DNA of 23,890 nucleotides, taken from NCBI GenBank assembly GCA_029288535.1, contig JARIGY010000037.1:1-23890 (forward strand). Reading direction: 5' to 3'. Position 1 is the stretch's first letter, and every line of letters starts with the position of its first letter. The stretch is from Candidatus Tayloriibacteriota bacterium (GTDB lineage: Bacteria; Patescibacteriota; Minisyncoccia; Phycocordibacterales; JAKAEA01). The position numbers and the translations under genes were made by a program. Below, in pieces: positions 1 to 5,980 of this stretch. The notes beneath the pieces were generated by a model. The model was not told the origin of the DNA. It ran no database searches and was given only the letters and a program-made list of their open reading frames with translations.

Positions 1-1
1 G

Positions 2-496
2 GAAAAGGCTGTCATTATCCTTCGCAAAATCAGCAAGGCCGTTGCGGACAAAAAGTCCGACCGGGTGTTCGGTGCCGGCGTCGTCCAGGCATACATCCAT
101 TCGAATGGCGCTGTCGGCGCTCTTGTCGAGCTCGTATGCGAGACGGACTTTGTTTCAAAGAATGAGGACTTCAAGGCGCTTGCCCGGGATATTGCCATGC
201 ATGCGACCGCGTCCGGTGCGGAGTACCTGAAAGCTTCAGACATTCCGGAAGACGCAAAGAAAACCGCAGCTGAAGTTTTTGAAAAAGAAGTCGATGCCGG
301 CAAGCCAGAAAATATCAAAGCCCAGATCCTGGAAGGCAAGCTCAAGACTTTCTTCAAGGAAAAAACGCTTCTTGATCAGGATTTCATCAAGAACCCCGAA
401 GTCACGATCCAGGGCCTGCTCGATTCCGGCATCCAGAAGTTCGGAGAAAAGATCGAGGTCGCCCGTTTCGCCCGTTTCTCGGTATTGGGCAAGTAG
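2..496 (+). CDS. tsf: Translation elongation factor Ts, 3' part
   Basis: EF-Ts is the cytoplasmic guanine-nucleotide exchange factor that recycles EF-Tu from its GDP form. The reading frame is open from base 2, so the start lies outside the window; about 164 residues remain. The segment VELVCETDFVSKNEDF is the highly conserved EF-Ts core signature in contact with EF-Tu, preceded by GAGVVQAYIHSNGAVG, a close match to the family's strand before it. The C-terminal part keeps the pattern KTFFKEKTLLDQDFIKNP, followed by a helical end. The missing portion should be the N-terminal UBA-like domain. In most bacteria tsf follows rpsB, which would be expected just left of the window. A small membrane-protein gene follows after 15 bases and may be cotranscribed. 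Confidence 0.96.
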   Translation, partial: EKAVIILRKISKAVADKKSDRVFGAGVVQAYIHSNGAVGALVELVCETDFVSKNEDFKALARDIAMHATASGAEYLKASDIPEDAKKTAAEVFEKEVDAGKPENIKAQILEGKLKTFFKEKTLLDQDFIKNPEVTIQGLLDSGIQKFGEKIEVARFARFSVLGK

Positions 497-511
497 TTTC
501 TTCACAATCAC

Positions 512-895
512 ATGAACATATCGCTTATCGCGTTTATAGCGTCAGGAGTCGGAATTTTCCTTCTTGTGGGGCTTAAAATGCTTCAGCAGCGGCTCGGGCT
601 GCTTTTGTTCTGGCCGGATGTCCGTGAGAAAGGCGAGCTTGTGCTGAGACGTCACGTAACGAAAGTTGCAAGATTCGCCGACGGGTTCAGCAAGCGCAGC
701 GTATATATCGCGCTTCATTATGTATTGTTCAAGATCCGGGCGCTCTTTGTGTATTTCCAGGAGAAGATCGACAAGCGGCTCGTGCATCTCATGAATCTGA
801 TCAAGGGCAAGCAGATGCTCGACGCGACTCGAGGCAAAGCTTCTCATTTTCTTCATGATATCAGCCGGTTCAAGGATAAGTTCAGGAGACAGTAA
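512..895 (+). CDS. Small membrane-anchored hypothetical protein
   Basis: This is a 127-residue protein I do not recognise. Residues 3-24 form a strongly hydrophobic N-terminal helix (ISLIAFIASGVGIFLLVGL). The rest is a very basic, mostly alpha-helical segment rich in Lys, Arg and His with few acidic residues, suggesting a single-pass protein with a charged cytoplasmic helix or a membrane-surface-associated domain. The ATG lies 15 bases after the tsf stop, with no Shine-Dalgarno sequence in front, so it may depend on readthrough from tsf. It ends 25 bases before tRNA-Thr. The same-strand position and tight spacing argue that it is a real gene, but no function can be assigned. Confidence 0.7.
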   Translation: MNISLIAFIASGVGIFLLVGLKMLQQRLGLLLFWPDVREKGELVLRRHVTKVARFADGFSKRSVYIALHYVLFKIRALFVYFQEKIDKRLVHLMNLIKGKQMLDATRGKASHFLHDISRFKDKFRRQ

Positions 896-900
896 AAGTG

Positions 901-909
901 TGATATATT
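901..909 (+). promoter_or_regulatory. Extended -10 promoter of tRNA-Thr
   Basis: TGA followed by TATATT (904-909) forms an extended -10 element. Initiation about seven bases later would give a leader of roughly five nucleotides before the mature tRNA 5' end at 921. No convincing -35 hexamer is visible at the expected distance. The element overlaps nothing else, being in the 25-base gap after the preceding gene. Confidence 0.45.
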
Positions 910-920
910 CATAAGGATTA

Positions 921-996
921 GCCGACTTAGCTCAGTTGGTAGAGCAACTGTTTTGTAAACAGTAGGTCCCCGGTTCAAGCCCGGGAGTCGGCTCCA
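921..996 (+). tRNA. tRNA-Thr (anticodon UGU), CCA encoded
   Basis: A full cloverleaf can be folded by eye. The acceptor stem is GCCGACT (921-927) with AGTCGGC (986-992), 7 pairs. The D-stem is GCTC/GAGC. The anticodon stem is ACTGT/ACAGT with loop TTTGTAA, giving anticodon TGT, which reads Thr codons. The T-stem is CCCGG/CCGGG with loop TTCAAGC. The discriminator is T993, and CCA is genome-encoded at 994-996. The last A is also the first base of the ATG of the downstream deacetylase gene. The cognate synthetase gene, thrS, is in the same window near 18926-20680. Confidence 0.97.
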
Positions 997-1880
997 TGAA
1001 AGGTTTCCGACAGCGCGCATTGGTAAACCGGAAATCAGCTTTAATAGGCGGTATCATTTTAGCGGGTGTTCTTGCTGTGCTTGGAGCTATTCTTCTGCAG
1101 TCGAAGAAACAGGATGATACGGTAACTATCGTGTTGTCGCCGCATTATGATGACGCAGTCCTGTCGCTCGGCGGCCTTCTGGCAAAACACGAGCATCCTG
1201 CGGTCGTGGCCACATTCTTTACAGGAGTGCCTGCGGTTGCCACGACGACTCCATGGGACACGCAGTCTGGCTTTTCTTCAGTCAAAGAAGCCATGCTTGC
1301 CCGAACAAAAGAAAATAGCGCAGCTATCCGCATGCTCGGGGCGGAAGTGAAGGATTACGGATACTTGGACTACCAATACCGCGAACACGCCACCAGTTCA
1401 GAAATAGAGCTCGAGCAGGAAGTCGCTCAGGATATCCAGGCGCTCATCGCTTCCTATGGAAATAAAAATATTGCGATTTATGCGCCGGCTATTTTTACGC
1501 CGCCCATCACGCATCCGGACCATGCGCTTCTGCATCGGGCGTTCAAAGACGTGTCCGAGCAGTATCCGAAAAAAAACATCAATTTTTATTATTACGAGGA
1601 TTATCCGTACGTCCAAGAGTTTAATAAAGAATCGCAGATATCTTTAGAGAAAAATCTTGAGAACGATACTGGCAGGATTTTCGATGAAATCAGGATTCCA
1701 CTTTCGTCCCGGCAGGCAGGCCAAAAGCAGTCGAGCCTGGAAAAATATGCCTCTCAAAGCAAAGCGTTTCAGGCGGAAAATACCGACATTGTAAAGAGCA
1801 GTACGGCGTATACCAAAACCCGTTGCGCTACGGAAAATGCGTGCGAAGTCGTCTACAGACTTTTCCGGGTTACTGATTGA
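996..1880 (+). CDS. Membrane-anchored PIG-L/LmbE-family deacetylase
   Basis: This 294-residue protein has the zinc-site motif of the PIG-L/LmbE superfamily, PHYDDAVLSLGG, at residues 49-60, where the family has P-H-x-D-D. The second conserved element, HPDH, is at 173-176. The family removes N-acetyl groups from GlcNAc-containing lipids, polysaccharides or small thiol precursors using a divalent metal. A hydrophobic helix at residues 15-34 predicts N-terminal anchoring with the enzyme domain outside. The ATG is the last A of the tRNA CCA plus TG; GGGAG inside the tRNA T-stem/acceptor (983-987) is spaced eight bases ahead and could act as ribosome-binding site. A TTG at 1020 is an alternative start. 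The 3' end overlaps the convergent glycosyltransferase gene by 11 bases. The real substrate is unknown; a surface glycan is inferred from the neighbours. Confidence 0.85.
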   Translation: MKGFRQRALVNRKSALIGGIILAGVLAVLGAILLQSKKQDDTVTIVLSPHYDDAVLSLGGLLAKHEHPAVVATFFTGVPAVATTTPWDTQSGFSSVKEAMLARTKENSAAIRMLGAEVKDYGYLDYQYREHATSSEIELEQEVAQDIQALIASYGNKNIAIYAPAIFTPPITHPDHALLHRAFKDVSEQYPKKNINFYYYEDYPYVQEFNKESQISLEKNLENDTGRIFDEIRIPLSSRQAGQKQSSLEKYASQSKAFQAENTDIVKSSTAYTKTRCATENACEVVYRLFRVTD

Positions 1881-3234
1881 TTTTATAGATTAAAAAGCGG
1901 CAGGAGTTGACGCTCGAAGAATAGACAAGAGTCTTCGTCTCTAGGCTCGACATGATATCTTCTCTGGTAGCATCGCACTTCGCCTGGGTCGTAAGGCATG
2001 AGAGCGCACAGGTATTTATAGCGGCATATTCTTTCGGAATTGCCGGATTTCTGTAGTTTGTATCTATGTCCTCCCACATATCGTTGATGCTTGTTGCGCG
2101 TATATCGTTGTTGACCATGATTTCCGGAGAAGAGGAAATGACGCTGACTCCCTGCAACGTGTGGAAAAAATCCAAGTATTCCTGTACTGCCGGTGGTGGT
2201 GTTTGCGGCGTATTGTTCTTGAGCAGGTTGACCGAAATAAAGAGCAGGCTTGCGGTTATCGCTGTTAGGATGATCGGCTGAACAAAGCCGGATTTGATAT
2301 TTTTGAATGCGAGATAAATGCCGAAGCCGGCCATGATGGAAAGATAGGGCAGAAAGGCTATAGAGTATCGCAGCTCTTTGTGCGGAAAAAAATTAAAGTA
2401 GCTGGCGATGATAAGGGCAGATAGCATAACAAGTATTCGGGCTGGGTGGCGGAGTGTCGATGCGTATTTCCGCAGCCAGACAAAAAGCGCGATGGCTGCA
2501 AAAATAATGAATGGATTTTCCGCGAGAGTATATAGAGTGTAAAAGAAAGGGTCGTGGTCATGCGGTCCGACTGAGGCTGAAGTAACGGCGTTGGCGGTAC
2601 GGATCGGCAATAGCGGGTCGTGATAGATCGCTATGTTGAAAATAAAAAAAGCGAGGAGGATCGGCAAGATTCCGAGCAGAAATCTCCCGATCGGCCGTGT
2701 GCGCCTGCCGCGGACCAGATACACGAGTGCCATGATCCCGAGCGGAACGGCGATGAGGACTTCCGGAAAACGGAATAGGAACGCGCAACCTACCAGGATG
2801 CCGGCGGTGAAAAAATATTCTTCAAGGAAAAAATACAGCCCAACGAGAGCCAAAGCCGCCGAAGAAATATCGGTAAGCGGCGCGATGGTGAATGCCAGGA
2901 AAATCGGCGTAAAACTGAGAATAGCCGCGGCGTAGATGCCGCTGCCGCGCTTTACTTTCTCGCCGATTTTATAGGTGAAATAAACGGCAGCCAGGCCGGA
3001 AAATACCTGGATGCATACGCCGATGGAATATGCGTCAAGATGCAGTTTCCAGAAAATACCGAGAATGAGGGGCCAAATGACAGGCCGGAAAGGCTCCCAG
3101 TACCCGAGCGTGCCGTGGCTGAATATGTACTTGCCCATGCCGACATAGATCGCTCCGTCCCACATCAGGACTCTCGGCGCAAGAACCATGATGGCGCGGA
3201 CGATGAATGATGCGATAAAAAGCAGGACGAGCAT
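1870..3234 (-). CDS. GT39/PMT-type membrane glycosyltransferase
   Basis: This 454-residue polytopic membrane protein has about ten hydrophobic segments in its first 345 residues and a soluble C-terminal part of about 100 residues. Near the N-terminus the acidic residue in MWDGAIYVGMGKY (about residues 24-36), in the first extracytoplasmic loop after helix one, fits the catalytic Asp position of GT-C enzymes of the PMT/GT39 family (ArnT, dolichyl-phosphate-mannose protein mannosyltransferase-like). Such enzymes transfer a sugar from a polyprenyl-phosphate donor to a protein or lipid on the outer face. It is the last gene of a minus-strand operon, starting 5 bases after the stop of the thioredoxin-like gene. 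The C-terminal region has several Cys residues (CALSCLTTQAKC), which could form disulfides and might be served by that neighbour. Exact donor and acceptor cannot be read from sequence. Confidence 0.75.
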   Translation of the reverse strand: MLVLLFIASFIVRAIMVLAPRVLMWDGAIYVGMGKYIFSHGTLGYWEPFRPVIWPLILGIFWKLHLDAYSIGVCIQVFSGLAAVYFTYKIGEKVKRGSGIYAAAILSFTPIFLAFTIAPLTDISSAALALVGLYFFLEEYFFTAGILVGCAFLFRFPEVLIAVPLGIMALVYLVRGRRTRPIGRFLLGILPILLAFFIFNIAIYHDPLLPIRTANAVTSASVGPHDHDPFFYTLYTLAENPFIIFAAIALFVWLRKYASTLRHPARILVMLSALIIASYFNFFPHKELRYSIAFLPYLSIMAGFGIYLAFKNIKSGFVQPIILTAITASLLFISVNLLKNNTPQTPPPAVQEYLDFFHTLQGVSVISSSPEIMVNNDIRATSINDMWEDIDTNYRNPAIPKEYAAINTCALSCLTTQAKCDATREDIMSSLETKTLVYSSSVNSCRFLIYKINQ

Positions 3235-3239
3235 ACAGT

Positions 3240-3947
3240 CTATTTATGACTGGTTTTTTTCAATTTGCTTACTGTCGTGGTGGCTATGGATGGAGTGCTT
3301 GTCGCGATTTTTATGTATTGCTTGATGATCGAGTCCAGGCTATCCAGGCTGTCGAAACTGGCATATGCCTTGCCGTTGATATCAATGACGGGGGGTTTCG
3401 GCGGAATACTATGCAGGGTAATGAGCGTTTTAACGGCAGGCAGGTCGAGAGCGTAATCGAAGCTATAGGTTTCGGTCTGGGGATATTCGTCGCGGATCGC
3501 CCGAAGGTAAAATTCCTGGGTTTGGCAGTCGGGACAGTCTTTGTTTGCATAAAAATACAGAATGAAGATCGTATCAAAATGGCACTGCTCGCTCATTTTT
3601 TTGGTCAGCAGGTAGTCTTTGATTTCCAGAAGGGAATAGTAGCGCTTGAGGCGGAATACATCCGGGTTGTCGTCGCCGACTTGGCCTTCCATAAATTGGA
3701 GTTTTGAAGACAAAGTATCGAGTTCGCTGCGCAGCGTATCCCTGTTAAATGTCTTGCATGATGAATCCTTAAGCAGGTCGTACTGCGTTTCGAGCGACAG
3801 AATGTTGATCGAGATCTTGTCTTCATCTGATTTAAGCTCCTCTGTTTTTTTCTGGGTGATATAGGTGCTGATCGCAAACGCCACGACAAAAAGCGCCAGC
3901 GTGGCGAACAGGGTAAAAAAATATGTTTTTGTTTGGATCGGTTGCAT
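3240..3947 (-). CDS. Membrane-anchored thioredoxin-fold protein with CPDC motif
   Basis: This 235-residue protein has one N-terminal transmembrane helix (about residues 9-30), a coiled-coil-prone stretch (about 32-90) and a C-terminal domain beginning FILYFYANKDCPDC. CPDC at residues 138-141 sits directly after a hydrophobic strand, as the CxxC of thioredoxin folds does, and IPPKPPVIDINGK (181-193) fits the cis-Pro loop and following strand. This predicts a dithiol oxidoreductase on the outer side of the membrane. It is probably not a classical thioredoxin, since the WCGPC motif is absent and the linker is long. Its start overlaps the stop of the GT2 gene as TAATG with GGAGA just before it, indicating translational coupling. 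A Ser/Thr-rich tail follows the domain. Confidence 0.7.
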   Translation of the reverse strand: MQPIQTKTYFFTLFATLALFVVAFAISTYITQKKTEELKSDEDKISINILSLETQYDLLKDSSCKTFNRDTLRSELDTLSSKLQFMEGQVGDDNPDVFRLKRYYSLLEIKDYLLTKKMSEQCHFDTIFILYFYANKDCPDCQTQEFYLRAIRDEYPQTETYSFDYALDLPAVKTLITLHSIPPKPPVIDINGKAYASFDSLDSLDSIIKQYIKIATSTPSIATTTVSKLKKTSHK

Positions 3948-5212
3948 TATCTCCAGCTTGTCGTCTTTGAAAAGACGGCGTTATAGACTGACTTTATGAC
4001 CCAGAACGGCGAAATGAGAGGGTAGACCACGAAAAACGCAATGAGGTTCTTTGAAATGCCGCGTTTGCCTTCGACCATGTGCCGCGCCGCTGTCATGAGC
4101 GTAACAAGCAGGATGAAAAGCATGGCGCCTAGCAGTATGGTGAGCTTGGTGCTGATGAAAAACCAGCTGAAATGGATATGGATATGGGTGAAGCCGATAG
4201 CCCTGAATTCTATTATTTTCACCCAGATGAAATGGATAAGGTTGTAGAGCATGAAGAAGACAGAGCTCAGGACTGCGCCGATGAGGATGACTGCGGTCGG
4301 CATGGTAAGCAGGCCGAGGTTGCCGTATTTTTTGTTGAAAAACAGGTATTTGTAATCCTTTGAATTTTCGATGAAGCCGTGCGTCCATCGCAGGCGCTGC
4401 TTATAGAGTTTTTTTACGCTATTGGGGCCGACCGTGTAGATCCAGGCATTGTGCACGTTGTCTATCTTGAGGTGGTTGGCTTGCATGCGGAACGCGATTT
4501 CCATGTCTTCGGTATTGTGGGCGTGCCTGAACGGGCCGATTTTTTCAAAAACCTCTTTGCGGAAAATAGTGAACGGGCCGGGAGTGACATGGATGGCGCC
4601 GAGGTATGACATGACTTTCTTAACGAGAATACCGAACATATACTCTGCGCTCTGGACCATCTGTACTACGGTAGAAGGCTTGTGGATGCGGATAGCCGGC
4701 GTTACAGCCATGGCGAGCGGGTCTTCGACAAAGCGGCGCACGATCTTCTTCAGCGTTTTCGGGTCGACGAACGAGTCGGCATCAAGGCAGCCGATAAGCT
4801 GCGTCGTGCAATGCTCGATGCCGTAATTGAGCGCGGTATATTTGCCGCCGTTCTCTTTCTGAAGAATATCGATCTGGGGGTATTTTTTATGATATTCGCT
4901 CAGAACATTCCAGGTAGTGTCGGTACTGCCGTCGTCTACGGCGATGACTTTGAGCTTGTCTTTCGGATAATCGAGGGCGAGTACCGAATCCAGCGTGGAA
5001 GCGACAGTCTTTTCTTCGTTGAAACAGGGGACGACAAGCGTGACCGATAGGAAAACGGAAAGATCGTCGGGCGAACGTTTGCCTTCTTTTTCGATTTCCT
5101 TCCGTCGGCCAAGGTATGTCGTCAGAATGAAGATTTCGAGGTAGGTAGTGACGAAAAGGAAGAAATACAGAAGTATTGTCTCTGCGGTGGCCATATATAA
5201 GGTTAGTTTCAT
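3947..5212 (-). CDS. Processive family 2 glycosyltransferase, membrane-bound
   Basis: This is a GT2 enzyme of the NodC/PgaC/hyaluronan-synthase type, which polymerises sugars from nucleotide-sugar donors at the cytoplasmic face and usually passes the chain through the membrane. Visible motifs are VVPCFNEE (60-67), VDDGSTD (92-98), the metal-binding DAD at 144-146, the catalytic TED at 234-236 and QRLRW at 272-276, the Q-x-x-R-W signature of processive enzymes. One transmembrane helix precedes the catalytic domain (about 13-33), and three to four follow it (about 301-410). The first ATG, at 5212, lies immediately next to a likely -10 box, so the second ATG at 5194 (MATAET) is a plausible true start. 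It heads the operon with the CPDC protein and the GT39 enzyme. Poly-N-acetylglucosamine-like product is an inference supported only by the nearby deacetylase. Confidence 0.85.
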   Translation of the reverse strand: MKLTLYMATAETILLYFFLFVTTYLEIFILTTYLGRRKEIEKEGKRSPDDLSVFLSVTLVVPCFNEEKTVASTLDSVLALDYPKDKLKVIAVDDGSTDTTWNVLSEYHKKYPQIDILQKENGGKYTALNYGIEHCTTQLIGCLDADSFVDPKTLKKIVRRFVEDPLAMAVTPAIRIHKPSTVVQMVQSAEYMFGILVKKVMSYLGAIHVTPGPFTIFRKEVFEKIGPFRHAHNTEDMEIAFRMQANHLKIDNVHNAWIYTVGPNSVKKLYKQRLRWTHGFIENSKDYKYLFFNKKYGNLGLLTMPTAVILIGAVLSSVFFMLYNLIHFIWVKIIEFRAIGFTHIHIHFSWFFISTKLTILLGAMLFILLVTLMTAARHMVEGKRGISKNLIAFFVVYPLISPFWVIKSVYNAVFSKTTSWR

Positions 5213-5221
5213 ACTATAGCA
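5210..5221 (-). promoter_or_regulatory. Extended -10 promoter for the GT2 operon
   Basis: On the minus strand TGC plus TATAGT (5218-5213) forms an extended -10 element ending one base before the upstream ATG of the GT2 gene. Initiation about seven bases downstream would fall inside that ATG's first codons and favour the ATG at 5194 as the translated start. It faces the pheS promoter, with about 21 bases between the two -10 boxes. Confidence 0.45.
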
Positions 5222-5236
5222 CAGTTAAGCCCTTTT

Positions 5237-5245
5237 TGCTATAAT
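5237..5245 (+). promoter_or_regulatory. Extended -10 promoter of pheST, near-leaderless
   Basis: TGC plus TATAAT (5240-5245) is a perfect extended -10, followed by nine bases and the pheS ATG at 5255. The transcript would start only about two to three bases before the ATG, so pheS is probably translated from a leaderless or nearly leaderless mRNA. No good -35 hexamer is seen. Confidence 0.6.
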
Positions 5246-5254
5246 CCCAACTAC

Positions 5255-5968
5255 ATGACGAACAACAGCGGACACTTACACCCGATCACCCAGACTGTCC
5301 GGTCCATATACGCTATTTTCCGGGAAATCGGCTTCGATGTCGCCCTTGGGCCTGAGCTTGAGACCGAGTTCTACAACTTCGACGCTCTGAATGTGCCGGC
5401 TGAGCATCCTGCCCGCGATATGCAGGATACATTCTGGGTTAAGTCGGACCCATTCGACAAGCTCAGGGCAAGCCGCAAAGTCCTGCGGACCCATACGTCG
5501 CCTGTCCAGATCCGCTATATGGAGACGCATGAACCCCCTTTTCGCATCATCGTGCCGGGCAAAGTCTTCCGCAATGAAGCAACAGACGCGACGCATGAAG
5601 CCCAGTTCCATCAGATCGAGGGGTTATATATAGATAAAAAAGTCTCGCTCGCCGAGCTCAAGGGCACACTAGAATTTTTCTTCAAGAAATTCTTTGGCGA
5701 AGAGGTGAAGCTCCGTTTCCGGCCGAGCTTTTTCCCGTTCGTCGAGCCTGGCGTCGAAGTCGATATTTTCTTCAACGGCAAATGGCTGGAAGTCATGGGA
5801 GCCGGCTTGATCCATCCAAACGTACTGAAAGCTGCCGGGCTTGACCCAGAGGCATGGCAGGGTTTCGCTTTCGGCGGCGGCATAGACCGCCTAGTAATGA
5901 TAAAGCACGGCATTACCGACATCCGAGTGCTGTACAATACCGACCTGCGCCTCATCAATCAATTTTAA
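5255..5968 (+). CDS. pheS: Phenylalanyl-tRNA synthetase alpha subunit, short form
   Basis: This is the catalytic subunit of the PheRS alpha2-beta2 enzyme, charging tRNA-Phe. At 237 residues it is about 90-100 shorter than typical PheS (about 330-340), because the N-terminal tRNA-binding coiled-coil is missing: HLHPITQTV at residues 7-15, the start of the catalytic domain, lies almost at the N-terminus. Class II motifs are present: HPARDMQDTFW (51-61), LRTHTSPVQ (77-85), FRNEATDATHEAQFHQIEG and the glycine-rich motif 3 FAFGGGIDRL. A nine-residue segment DPFDKLRAS (65-73) is inserted before LRTHTSPVQ and is encoded by a recurrent-looking palindromic element (separate entry). pheT follows after 12 bases with no Shine-Dalgarno sequence. 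Confidence 0.96.
   Translation: MTNNSGHLHPITQTVRSIYAIFREIGFDVALGPELETEFYNFDALNVPAEHPARDMQDTFWVKSDPFDKLRASRKVLRTHTSPVQIRYMETHEPPFRIIVPGKVFRNEATDATHEAQFHQIEGLYIDKKVSLAELKGTLEFFFKKFFGEEVKLRFRPSFFPFVEPGVEVDIFFNGKWLEVMGAGLIHPNVLKAAGLDPEAWQGFAFGGGIDRLVMIKHGITDIRVLYNTDLRLINQF
5449..5470 (+). repeat. Small palindromic-type element inserted in pheS
   Basis: The string CATTCGACAAGCTCAGGGCA matches, from memory, a half-site of short dispersed elements seen in many environmental bacterial genomes. In three frames these give the peptides FDKLRAS, STSSGQA and, on the opposite strand, PELVEG. All three peptides can be read here in the corresponding frames. In pheS it adds DPFDKLRAS in frame, in a loop of variable length. 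No second copy was found in this window. Confidence 0.55.
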
Positions 5969-5980
5969 TTTTAATAATAA

